Assembly: GCF_947507565.1 (NCBI RefSeq)
Contig: NC_089185.1
Location: 2,232,001-2,296,000, forward strand
Origin: Oscarella lobularis
Taxonomy: Eukaryota; Porifera; Homoscleromorpha; Homosclerophorida; Oscarellidae
Reading direction: 5' to 3'
DNA: 64,000 nucleotides
The notes below the pieces were generated by a model. The model did not search any database. It was given only the letters and a program-made list of their open reading frames with translations, and was not told where the DNA came from. The position numbers and the translations under genes were made by a program. Numbering within the stretch: the first letter of the stretch is position 1; the number at the start of each line of letters is the position of its first letter. This document shows positions 33,108-43,380 of this stretch, one piece after another.

Positions 33108-36100
33108 AGCAGGGCGGACTTTCGATGCGCATGCGCGGGTTGCTAGGGAGTTTGCGATTGCTTTCTACGCCGTTTTCTCTATCGTTTTTGAAAGTTTTCT
33201 CATTCTGCTGAATACAGTGGATATTCAAGTTCCAGGAGCGTTGTCTGACGCAGTTTCGTCAGAGGGGGTCATCTTTTTCGCAAAGGTAAATTTGCGCTGT
33301 CTCTCCTGTCGTGGCCGCCTTCTCATTAGACTCGAAATTAGTTTCCTAACGCTTTTTGGTTTCTTAAGAACACAACGAGGCTGAGATAAAGATATCGAAG
33401 TAACAATACAATCGACTTTTCTCGAGCGATGAAGATGGCAGTCGAGGTGAGCTCTCTTTATTAGATAATACCACTTTTTGCACTTCTCATCAGAAATATA
33501 GCGTTCATATTATATGTAAGTTAGATATAGTCGTGATCCAGTTGTCGATCTCGGTGAATGGCAGACCTAAATTTAGGTCTTGTTGCTGACACAGGCAACG
33601 CCTGTAAATCCGTCATTAGGTGCTGAATAAATTCGCTAGTTGAGTAGTAGTCATCTTCTTCAACGCTATTATCAATATCAGGGTCTTCAGATGGAGGAGC
33701 TTCTTCTTCAGTATCGTCCGCTGTGTGGGTCTGAAGGCTCTTGTTAAATTTTCCTGTCAGGTTCTTTACAGTGTCTAGTAGAAATGGCTCGCAGTAGTGG
33801 CATCGGGTGGTAGTAGGTAGGCAGTTAGCGTGAAATGAGTGTCCGCAGCTTAGAAGTATTGCAGTATCGCTTTCATCAACACATTTTTCTAAATCGCATA
33901 ACAGATCTTGCGATGGGGGTTTTGGAGTAGAAAACCCAAGAGGAAATGACCTCTGGTCCAAGGTGCAGGCTAACGTAGTTAGTTGAAAGGACCTTCTCTT
34001 TCGTTTAGTTTGTAGTTCTTTTGACTTTCCGCAGTTTTTGTATATATTTCTAAATTTTGTTGCAATGTGTTCAGCTGCTTTTCCTGCCAGCTGAGAGATT
34101 TTCTGCTTTGAGCCTTTTCTCCCCCCGTCGATTAAAAAATGGGTTGCAAACGCGGCATCAAATCGCCTTGCGCTCAGAACGTGTGCAAATTCAACAATTT
34201 GGTCTGCACTTGACCAAGATGGGCATTGCGCGCGCAATAACGAGTGAAAAACTTCGATCTTTTTTTCACTAAAAACATTGATATTGGAAGAGAAGGTCGA
34301 TTGCCACTGTGGTGTCGCTGTTTCGTAATGCAGACAGTCACTAATGCTTGAAAGCATTGCTTTATCGTAATTGTGGCGCTGTTGAGCTATAAACATGATG
34401 GCAAGCCGTATCATTGAACTTTGCCATAGCTGATATTGGCTGCCTCGATGTATAGTTGAGTAAAAGAAAAAGATAAGAGGGATTAGCTCATCCAGCAGGT
34501 ACCGAAAGACAAGGAACTCGAAATCCTTGCACGTTCCGAACATTGAGAAAATCTTTTGGCGAATTAGAAGCCAGCCGCCGAATAGAGCTGCAATTAGAGT
34601 GGTCATTCGCTCATGCCTTGGTTTTTTTGGCAGAATTTTACGTTGACCAAATAGACTCTTAAACAATCCTAGAGAAGTTGAATCATGTATTTATTCTGTG
34701 TTGGTTCTGCTAGCTTGTACCTTCAAACATTGGATGATACAGTGTAAATAAATTCTCTACAGAATTTAGATAGATGTGAAAAGGTCCTAAAATTGGAAGG
34801 AGAGAATTGTATGTCCGGTTTTCAGGATTCTAGAAAATGTCATTGTCTCTTATTTATCTGTTGTATGTAGGTATGTCTCGCTTTACTTGAGCAATAAGTT
34901 TCTTTTGGAAATAGAACGTAGGATAGTCTCCCAGAGAAGGTAAAGCGTTTTCTTCCAAATATCTTGTGATAATATGTCAATTCAGCAGCAAATGCAGAGA
35001 AAATATTTACCTTTTTAGCGCTGGGGTACTCTTCACAGCATTGTCGATAGTAACTTTGTAATCGCTTGATGACTTTAGACTTTGATGGAATTCGTCAACA
35101 AGTCGACTGCTTCGAAGAAGGTCACGGTCCCTTTGGTCCGGATTAGTATAACATCTAGATGGCCACATCACAGCGCGTTACTGTAGCTAAGCTTAATTTT
35201 CTTACCGTAACTCAACTAAACTTTTTTCTAGATCGTTGTAATCCAAATGGCTAAAGGCGGCTGGCAGCGTTGTCATCCAGGTACTTTTGCAATAAAAAGG
35301 AAAATACTCGTTTAAGAGATCGATGACTCTCCCGACGTTGACAGATCCCTTGCAGACGTCTGCTGAAGGCCAGTAATGAACGGACGCTGGCGGAAGAGCA
35401 AGGCTTGCTATTGCATCGCGCACGTCGATTAGGCAAGTTGCCATGTGAATTGCCGTTGATGTTTCAGACGACGTAGGTCTTTGAATAGTATGAATGGTGT
35501 GGAAATCGTCAATAATCAGCAAAGAGAGACGTTTGTTCCTTCGAGCATCCTCAATAAAAGCATTTACCTGCGGTGCCAAGTGAGGCATATTTTCTGTAGC
35601 ATTGCGTAAGTACTAATACTTGTGTTTTATTGCCTCGTGATAGATCGTTTCGAAATCGCCTGATTGTCTTCGTATGACCGCATATTCCAACTGCTCGGCC
35701 ACATTCGAGGGCCGCTTCTGAGCAGCCGGAAAGAGACAGGTGCAAGCCAACATCGTTCACGAAAGTTGTGATTTGCTTTTAAAAGGTATTTATTATTATA
35801 TTAAATATTCATCAATAATTTTTACCTGATTGCTCAGGTATGCTAAGCGGTACAGTTCTCCTACAACACGTTGACGTCTCAATTGTGTTCTACAATCATA
35901 ACTTAGACTGCTGGAGTAGCTGCTTGTGAAAATATCCTCAACAATATCGAATAGCCCAGGTGAGCACTTTTCGCAGAAGGCTTTCATGGTCTCTGGGTCA
36001 TATAGCTTTTCTCCGACATTTTGGACGTGATGATCGAACAGAGCTGCTTGAAATGATTTTACTAACGTCGGAAAATCTCCGTGGAAAGACAGTACGCATC

Positions 36101-37219
36101 GCTATCTCACATTAAATGTAGCTAATTAGCACCGTTACGGACCAGTGCGAGATTTTTCCAGTCTTGCTGCTAGTGCCTTGTTCATGCCTTCAAGAGCTTG
36201 CACACGCCTACGGCAAGCTGCCAGCTCTTCCTTCACTTCTTTCAGCTCTTCTCGTGCTTCTTCTAGGTCTGAGGAACGACGCGTCACTGTTTCTCTTCCT
36301 TGCGTGCCGGTGAACAGAGGCACGGGCTGCATGAAGACGCGATGTGTGGAGCGGCGCTTTCTAGGCAAAGAGCGGGGTGAAATACCTGAACACTGAGCTG
36401 GATCGGAGCAACAGCGAGTCTTTTAGGCGGTGGCTCGTAGAGAGGGTGGTCGACTACTCGCTTTAGGGAGTCGACGTCGTTTCGGTGACGCCTACACACG
36501 TAGGCGGATACGCTGTTGCTCAGATCGTCGAGAACAGCGTGCAGGCGCTCCGCGCAAGGCCGCAGAGTGCCGGAACACCGATCCGAGTCGAAAACGACAG
36601 CGCATCGGTTATTCTCAGCGAGCAATAGCCTCGAATGCCCTAGGCAAAGATCGACGTCATCGACGAAACCTCGTTCTCTAGCAGATCTCTTTGCGTAGGA
36701 GGAAACGTCCTCGAAACACGCTATTTCGGCTTCGCGACGAGCTCGAGTAACATGGCCTTTGGCGAAATAGCACTCCGCGAAGCGATTCGATGCCATATAT
36801 CGGCGAAATAGAACGCGGGTAGACGAAACGGAGTTTTCGCGCGCGATCGATCGAAATCAGCTGAGGCGAGCGGTTGAAATCTAGCTATTCGCGCCATATG
36901 AACTGAAACGTTCAACTTTACACAGTGTATGGTAGCATTTTCGATGGATCGGAGGCGATAAAACGGCGAGATAAGCAAGATAAGATTAGCGCGATATCGG
37001 GTCCTCAACTTCAAACGCGTTTTTCTCGAAACACGTCCCTCTCAATTTTTTTACGTGAAGATTAAATTTGAAGGCCACTAATTGGTCTTTCGATCGGTGT
37101 AGGTCTTGGGCTTGGCCCGTGCTTCCCCACCTTGGCCCAGCCCCTTTTGTCGAAACACGTTATTTCCGGCTACGTCATTGGTCATAATCCGCACATGCGC
37201 ATCGAAAGTCCGCCCTGCT
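33108..37219 (-). mobile_element. Unclassified DNA transposon (AGCAGGG family), copy 2, apparently intact
   Basis: 4112 bp bounded by inverted ends AGCAGGGCGGACTTTCGATG... (left) and the matching complement ending ...CGCCCTGCT (right). The TIRs are about 31 bp with one mismatch, including GCGCATGCGC versus GCGCATGTGC. The target duplication is a perfect 9 bp, GCTGCCCTT (33099-33107 and 37220-37228), taken from the left TIR of the MITE at 28571. The only gene is on the minus strand (33521-36796). The left subterminal sequence GGTTGCTAGGGAG is shared with copy 1. Mutator-like and Merlin elements make 8-11 bp duplications, but the encoded protein does not resemble their transposases. Confidence 0.93.
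33521..36796 (-). CDS. Putative transposase of the AGCAGGG family (nine exons, about 946 aa)
   Basis: The minus-strand exons are 36796-36386, 36326-36143, 36076-35826, 35775-35620, 35567-35206, 35154-35011, 34962-34887, 34829-34721 and 34668-33521. All eight introns are 41-66 nt with GT-AG ends, and the phases join into one open frame of 947 codons including the stop. The protein starts MASNRFAECYFAKG. It has a Cys/His-rich first exon (CAVVFDSDRC, YVCRRH), a coiled coil in exon 2 (LEEAREELKEVKEELAAC) and a core with GLHLSLSGCSEAALECGRAV. LLIIDDFHTIHTIQRPTSSE, PSLGDYPTFYFQKKLIAQ, ILGPFHIYLNSVENLF and FFYSTIHRGSQYQLW follow. The C-terminus has a RING-like cluster (CDLEKC, CGHSFHANC, CHYC) and an acidic tail. 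Copy 1 conserves all of this. The paired aspartates in IDDFH are a possible catalytic site, which is inference. I cannot name the superfamily. Confidence 0.8.
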
Positions 37220-37992
37220 GCTGCCCTTACGGATACGTAAGGCCGTTATCCTTACGGACACAAAAGTGATCATGCGCAGTACGGTTTACAGCGAACTTAG
37301 ACGCGTCCGTTCGCGAAGGGAGTGCAGCTGATATGGTCGATATGGCGACATACAAACTGAATGACAGGTGCATGCCGCTGTATGTCGTGATGGCCATCGA
37401 TGGCAACGGAGAAAGCGAAATCGTCAGTTTGTGGTTTGTTCGGACTGTTGGAGTTTGGCGTTTGCGCTCGAGGCGTTTAAAAAAGCAATCCTGAGTGGGA
37501 GAAAATTAAATGCATCATGTCTGATAAAGACATGACTGAAAGAGACGTATTCTACGACAAAATGCCTGGAAATCAAACGAATCACAGTCGATGAATTCAA
37601 AGGTTTTATTCCATACCAAGATTGTAAACTGAAATGAATGATTTCATTTCTTCGTAGAGTCTGCCCATGGTTGCGATGATGCAGATGATCTATCTTGTTC
37701 AGACGCAGACGATTCCACATATATGTCCAAGATCCTAAACGTAATGGAGAATCAAACGGTAGCAGCTCGCCAATGCAACATGGCGACCATTCGAACGAGC
37801 TTCGAAAGTAGCAAACTTCGTTCCTTCCGCCATATCAGCTGCGGTTCCATGCACTCCCTCGCGCCTATAGAACGCGTCCAAGTTCGCAAACCGTACTGCG
37901 CATGATCACTTTTGTGTCCGTAAGGATAACGGCCTTACGTATTCGTAAGGGCAGCCACTGCGTCCGGACACGCTCTCACTCCTCCTCCCGCT

Positions 37993-38456
37993 CAAGAAAC
38001 GCCCGATTTCTCCGAATCATAAGGCTCTCTAGCCTTCTAAGCAACTCGAAAAGGTTACTAAAAGTGTAAAGAATGCTTCTAAATGTAGCTTTTTACAAGC
38101 GACGGATGCCTAAAGCCCGTTTTTTCAACCAAGACAAATTTGTACCCTCGCAAGAAGGGTGCATGCTCGAAAATCGTCTCCATCTCGACAATCGTAAAAC
38201 GCAGATGCTTTTGAAGATGTCAGTTGCACTTTGACGTCTTTAGCCTAGAGTTAGAATGTACTTTGTGTTTCCGAGAGCCTGCAGAACGATCAGGAAAACT
38301 ACACAAAGTCGCCTGTTGAAAAAACGGGCTTTAGGGATCCGTTGCTTGCAAAAAGCTACATTTAGAAGCATTATTTACACCCTTAGTAACCTTTTCAAGT
38401 TGCCTAGAAGGCTAGAGAATCTTCGGATTCGGAGAAATCGGGCGTTTCTTAAGCGG
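37993..38456. repeat. Foldback inverted repeat
   Basis: Arms of about 143 bp (37993-38135 and 38312-38456) are inverted copies at roughly 88-90% identity. They run from CAAGAAACGCCCGATTTCTC inward to AAAGCCCGTTTTTTCAAC. The approximately 175-bp loop has no gene. The outer ends are not sharply defined and no target duplication was seen. It is probably another non-autonomous element and begins about 30 bp after the MITE that ends at 37960. Confidence 0.75.
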
Positions 38457-39854
38457 GGTCACAACCCATAAGGGGGCGTGGCCGAGGCACGCATCTAACC
38501 ACTCAATGTACTGGTGTTTCTTATCCCTCTCCTCTACAATCCGTGGTAAGGGCTTCTCGAATGAACATTGACAACGCCTCCGGGAAAACACCCCACGTGA
38601 CGCAGGCACGGACTAAACCTACTAGCGTGCGTGCGTTGCCTATCCATCTCCTCTAAGATCCGTGCTGACACACAGTAGAATCCCGATTCCGTGGTAGAAC
38701 CAAAGATATATATATCTAATCAGTGGACGCGGTGAACGACATCAAATGGGTGTCATCAGATCTAATGCAACAAATAAAGATGTATGTATAGCCCTGGACC
38801 GGACCCTCCCGGTAGTATTATCGTACAGTCATCGCAAAGATGTCAAACACTGGGACTCAAAATAATATTATACGCTATTCATACATTAGTTTTTGCTCAC
38901 AGGCCTGGTGGTTCTGCAATCTCGCACCGGCTAAACAAATGAGACTTGTCGCTCTTCTCTCTTCTTCTACTCGTTCTTGGTCGCTTTTCGACTTCTTTTG
39001 CGTTACTAAGATCATCAGTCTGTGCAACGTTGCTTGCAACGTGTCACAGACTGACCGGGACTTTAGCGTGTCAAAGAGGTTGTGTCCGTACGCGTAACTA
39101 GATTATTTAAATTATGTCGAGGGATCGGGCCGGTCGGGGCCGGTCTTGACCTGTCGTGAGCCGGCGGTTGCAACGTTGCTTGCAACCGCTTGCAACGAGG
39201 GTTGGGCTCGCGCAGGCGCAGCGTTTTTTACTGCAGGCGCGTAGACACTATTCAAACTGTCAACGGTCTCCAGTTTGTGTACGAAAGAGGCGGAACGTAA
39301 ACGGATTACAAGCAGTAGATAACCGATGCCTATAGACGACGCGAAGTATAGTAATGGGTTTTTTAGCGTTGAAGTAACGACGGTGAGACGACGACCGTCT
39401 TCTCGGCGCACTTTCTGCAGTCGAGCTAGGTAAGCCACACGCCGTCCTAATTTCGCTCTACAGCGTCGCTTAGAGGCAAGCGACTCTAAAAGTGCTTCTT
39501 TCGTTCCAGATAGCACGTTTCGAGAGACCCGCGGCGTGATTCGGCGCGGAATGCGACGCGAGAATTAAGAAACGGTATGACATTGGGGGCCAGTTTGGGC
39601 GTATTATTTGTAGGTAAATGCATTGTTGTGGCAGTAAGGTCGACATGCAGGACTAGTGAGAAGAAAAGTAAGCTGGGCAGGGTGGGGAAGACTAATTCTT
39701 TTTTTCTTTAGCATTTCTTTTTTTCGTAGAGGTAAGCGTACTCTAGTTTAGGTTAGGTTAGGATTTTTTACAGCGCATCCCTGTTTTTTATAGTGTTAGG
39801 ATTTTTATAGTGCACGAAGAATGATAGAAAATAGGATTTTTACTCTCTATATCT
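38457..39854. other. Intergenic; one unconvincing minus-strand frame
   Basis: No recognised gene. A 134-codon minus-strand frame (39112-39516) has one hydrophobic stretch (LLYFASSIGIGYLLLVI) but no homology that I recognise. Repeats of the palindromic core GCAACGTTGC occur at 39018-39040 and 39165-39200. A short TTAGG run (about 39755) and AT-rich DNA lie next to the TIR element that starts at 39855. Confidence 0.4.
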
Positions 39855-42123
39855 GAAGGGCTGAGTGCAAAAAGGGCCTAAGCGCCAAATTGTACAAAAT
39901 TGAGTTAACTGCCGGAAAGTAAAGTTTAGGCGTCGGAGGTTCATGAGTTAAAATTTCGTGCATATCCCTGAAGGATTAACGGAGATATAGCAGGTTTTGT
40001 TCTGAAAGACCACGTGACTCTTAACGCACTTTACTTCACACTCGTACTTGCAATGGACGTCACGGAAGGAAGCCAGAGAAAGGGAAGAAAGCGTTTGCGA
40101 CAGCCTGACGAGTGGACTAGAAACAAAAACAAGAAGCTGAAAGTTTCCGGTAAAGAATACGTCGATTCTAAAGGGAGAATCGTCCAGAAAACGACGATGA
40201 GAGCTATAACGTGCCGCTGCAGCTACGGTTGCCATCGAAATGTATCGTCTGAAGAAGCGGAGCGAATTTTTAAGGCTTTCTATGATTCAGAAAGCTACGA
40301 TCTGCAAAATATTTACCTAGCAGGTCAGATCAACGTAAAACCAGTTGTCCGAACGCGAGTGCGTGAAAGTTCTCGAAGACAACATTCTTTCGAATACCAC
40401 CTGCGTTTGCAGAATGGAACGTCTATTCAAGTTTGCCGAAAATCTTTCTGTGCAGTTCACGGGATCAATCCGAAAAGAGTTCGAGTACTTCAAAACAAGA
40501 TTACATCTGGAGAAATCGTCCCGGTTGACAAAAGAGGAAAATACACTCCTCGTCCAAATGCCATTCCTGCCGACGTGATAGAAAAAGTAAAGCAGCATAT
40601 TGAAAGTTTTCCTCGTCAGCGAAGCCACTACTCTATATCAGAGAATCTGCATCGTGAATACCTTCCTGAGAATTTGAGCATCGCTGAAATGTACAGGCTT
40701 TACGTCGAGAAATATCAACCTGCAAGGCGTCGAACTCTAAGAAACACTCAAGAAACACCGCTGGCTTCAGAATGGATGTATAGGAAGATTTTTAATGAGC
40801 AGTTTAATCTTTCCTTTGGATTTCCAAGATCAGACACTTGCGAAAAATGCGACTATTTGAAAAATGCAGCTGCTAACCCTGAAATCTCAAATGAGGAAAA
40901 GGATATCTTTATGGCTCAACTTGCAGAGCATCAAAAATTAGCTGGTGAGGGATACCTTAGTCTAAAGAAGGATACCGACAACTCTAGAAAACCAGAGTCA
41001 GAAGCGTTAGTCCTAACATTTGACATGATGCAGAATTCGCCTGTTCCGTCCATGACTCATTCAGCAATGTACTATCTTCGGCAGCTCTACGTACTCGTAC
41101 TGGGCATTCACCATACGAGCGATGACTCTGCTTATCTTTACGCATGGGATGAATCTACAGCTGGTAGAGGTCCTGACGAAATAGCATCTTGTTTGTCCAA
41201 CCACGTTTCTGCGCGGGTTGAAGACGCTCGACACCTAATTTGTTACTCCGATAGCTGTTTCGGTCAAAACAAAAATTTCGTCATGATGAGCCTTTTCAAT
41301 ACATTAATAAACGAAGAGACTTTTTCAAGAATTGACCACAAATTTCTTGTCCGGGGGCATACATATCTACCAAATGACAGAGATTTTGGCCACATTTCAA
41401 AAAGTAAAAAAGGATCAATATTTTATACGCCTTCCGACTATATCGAATTTCTCCGGAACGCCAGACCGCTCAAACCGTTCACTGTGATTGAAATGAAGGC
41501 TGAAGATATGCTCGAACACTCGTCCCTGACGCGTCAATACACTGACAGAAAAAAGAGTCTCAACGGAGAAGCTGTTCTCAAAAGCAAAGCTCTTTGGATT
41601 AATTATGGAGAGGGCGAAGAGGTTGTAGATGGAAAGAAAATAACTGTGAAGCATCCTGGCGTTCTTTGGCTACGTTTTAGCTACTCAGAAGAAGAACCGT
41701 GGACCAAAATCGACATTCGAAAGAGAGGAAAAAGAGTGCCTGTGAAGCTTCCGCGCCAATTACCGCAGAAGTATCCCGCAGGGAAACCAATAAGTGTAAT
41801 GAAGTTGCAAGATCTCCGCAAGATGATCCCATACCTTCCAGGGCAGTTCGTGCCATTCTATGAGGGTCTAGAGGCCTGTACTTCTCAAGAATCCGATTCC
41901 GAGGCTTAAACAGGCAGACTCTTCAGCTTATTTTTACGGTTGCGTAAGCACAGCGGGACTTCCCGATTGCATGTTCGGATAGCGCATTAAAAATGCTACA
42001 AAATGGTCGTTTCCTTGCTTCAAACAAACATTATTAGACGAAATCTACACTCCCTAAACTTCAACGATGTTTTACTCAAAACAACTATTTTGGCTCTTAG
42101 GCCCTTTTCGCACTCAGCCCTTC
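39855..42123 (+). mobile_element. TIR element carrying a single DUF7869-like gene
   Basis: The ends are inverted copies. The left reads GAAGGGCTGAGTGCAAAAAG then GGCCTAAGCGCCAAA, and the right is the complement of the same sequence with two differences (about 35 bp). ATCT lies directly outside both ends (39851-39854 and 42124-42127), giving a candidate 4-bp target duplication. The only gene between is the intact 618-codon frame at 40053-41909. The left TIR begins about 200 bp upstream of the start codon, and the right TIR ends about 210 bp after the stop. This compact one-gene layout is that of an autonomous DNA transposon. Confidence 0.8.
40053..41909 (+). CDS. DUF7869-like protein, probable transposase
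   Basis: An intact frame of 618 residues. The ATG at 40053 (MDVTEGSQRKGRKRLRQPDEW) is preferred to an in-phase codon 39 bases upstream because the basic start is typical of this protein type. Order of features: CRCSYGCHRNVSSEEAERIF, RRQHSFEYHL, VCRKSFCAVHGI, and a DNA-binding-like HYSISENLHREYLPENLSI segment. A zinc-like FPRSDTCEKCDYLK comes next. The core follows with LTFDMMQNSPVPSM, WDESTAGRGPDEI, CYSDSCFGQNKNFVMM and RGHTYLPNDRDFGHISK. The aspartates in TFDMMQ, SDSC and NDRDFG have the spacing expected of an RNase-H-like fold and may be catalytic (inference). Similar uncharacterised proteins are widespread in insects and other invertebrates. Its place between TIRs argues that this copy is a transposase and not a host gene. 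Confidence 0.8.
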   Translation: MDVTEGSQRKGRKRLRQPDEWTRNKNKKLKVSGKEYVDSKGRIVQKTTMRAITCRCSYGCHRNVSSEEAERIFKAFYDSESYDLQNIYLAGQINVKPVVRTRVRESSRRQHSFEYHLRLQNGTSIQVCRKSFCAVHGINPKRVRVLQNKITSGEIVPVDKRGKYTPRPNAIPADVIEKVKQHIESFPRQRSHYSISENLHREYLPENLSIAEMYRLYVEKYQPARRRTLRNTQETPLASEWMYRKIFNEQFNLSFGFPRSDTCEKCDYLKNAAANPEISNEEKDIFMAQLAEHQKLAGEGYLSLKKDTDNSRKPESEALVLTFDMMQNSPVPSMTHSAMYYLRQLYVLVLGIHHTSDDSAYLYAWDESTAGRGPDEIASCLSNHVSARVEDARHLICYSDSCFGQNKNFVMMSLFNTLINEETFSRIDHKFLVRGHTYLPNDRDFGHISKSKKGSIFYTPSDYIEFLRNARPLKPFTVIEMKAEDMLEHSSLTRQYTDRKKSLNGEAVLKSKALWINYGEGEEVVDGKKITVKHPGVLWLRFSYSEEEPWTKIDIRKRGKRVPVKLPRQLPQKYPAGKPISVMKLQDLRKMIPYLPGQFVPFYEGLEACTSQESDSEA

Positions 42124-43380
42124 ATCTGTAAATTGTAGTTTGTAAATAATATATATATGATTATTTGAAAAGGTGCTCGCGTGATGCCAATTAAGGCGGA
42201 TTCCACAGGCACGCTCCTAAAAACGTGTCCAGGTAATTGGTTAATAAGGAGCGGGCTTTCGTTGCAACGTTGCGCAACGTTGCGTGTCAAGACGTATGCA
42301 ACGAATTAGGCAACGCTCCGTATGACACGTTGCCTGCAACGTGTCATACGGCCATGATTTCTTCCTATGTATAGACTGTTCGCTAGCGTTCAGGACCGCG
42401 TCGCGCAGGCGGCAGACGTAATCGAGATTGTCTTCGTGAAGCGAAGCCGTTGTTAGACAGCTCGGAAAGCTAGAGGACGAGTGAAACTGTGACCTGCTGT
42501 GACGTTGGGACGAGATAGCGCACGTCTTTGGAAAGCGATCTATTCTTAGCACAGGACCTCCAGAGCTTTTTGTATAAGGCAGGCTAGGTTCACTATCTTT
42601 CTACAATTAAGACATGCAGTATGGTCAATCAGAATGAACCATACATATGAAGAGGTCCCGGAGGACCCTCGTCGCAAAAAAACGCGCGAAATATATCATT
42701 CTCACTTCCAAACATGTCGAACTTTCCGGAAAAAATACGTTACAGCAGATTCAACATCATCATGTTGCATTAGTAAGCATGGCTTGGCAGGGGGATTGTT
42801 TTTATTAGCTTACAGCAGAATCAAGCTCATCAACGTACGTTTGACGAGATGTCGACGACCCCGGCTGCATGCTGAGTCTCTTAGTTAGGTATAAGAGACT
42901 AGTCGTTCAAAAACATCTGCGTAGAGCCATTGCTTTTTCCGCCGAGTTCGCTTTCCGTTCTGGTTTAATTTACGTAGATTCGTTTTTTCGCCAATCTGCA
43001 CCGCTTTCTTCCGGAAGTCTATCAGAACGGTTGGAAACTTTTCAGCGCATTCATCTTGTCGTATGCCGACCAAGTCGAGATGTGGAGGGACGGGACTTGT
43101 GGCCCGCCTGTATATAAGTGAGGACCTAGCACCTCCAGGAACAACACCTGGTGCTCATTTGAAAAATACACATCACAAGGAAGTTGAAACAATAGATTAT
43201 TTGCAGGAAGATAAGAAAGTTCATAACACAAGGACGTTGACACAATACACTTTTGTCCTATACAGAAAGTTCGAGAAGATATTATCACAAGGAAGTTGCT
43301 TTCGATTTCCCGTTTGTCTCTTATGTAAGCATGCATGAGCCACTCAGTTTCATAAATCACCCCACCGCCGACCGGACAAA
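42124..43380. other. Intergenic upstream of the collagen-like gene
   Basis: No recognised gene. GCAACGTTGC and its TGCAACGTGTCA relatives recur at 42262-42350, as they do at 39018-39200 on the other side of the TIR element. A TATATAAG sequence at about 43110 may serve the collagen-like gene. Confidence 0.4.

Larger units (their letters stand above)
28571..37960. mobile_element. MITE with long TIRs, split by two later insertions
   Basis: The right end (37229-37960) and the reassembled left end (28571-28580 joined to 37229 on) are inverted copies. Both read CAGTGGCTGCCCTTACG, then an ATACGTAAGGCCGTTATCC stretch, and the similarity continues for more than 80 bp. Flanking 12-mers CATCCGGACACG (28559-28570) and CGTCCGGACACG (37961-37972) match at 11 of 12 positions and are probably the target duplication. 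Gypsy B lies after the first 10 bases of the MITE and the AGCAGGG transposon 4 bases further in. Without them the MITE is about 745 bp. It has no gene. The length of the duplication does not fit hAT (8 bp) and is at the long end for Mutator-like elements. Confidence 0.8.

Noticed and set aside
33521-36796. Assignment of the AGCAGGG transposon to Mutator-like elements on the 9-bp duplication alone
   Set aside because: The protein lacks the recognisable MULE core and zinc-knuckle layout. Duplication length by itself is not diagnostic.
39112-39516. 134-codon minus-strand frame with one hydrophobic stretch as a membrane protein gene
   Set aside because: No recognisable domain, no homologous frame nearby, and it overlaps the GCAACGTTGC repeats. 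It is no longer than expected for a chance frame.
39755-39775. TTAGG run as an interstitial telomere repeat
   Set aside because: Only about three units are present, too few to distinguish from chance.
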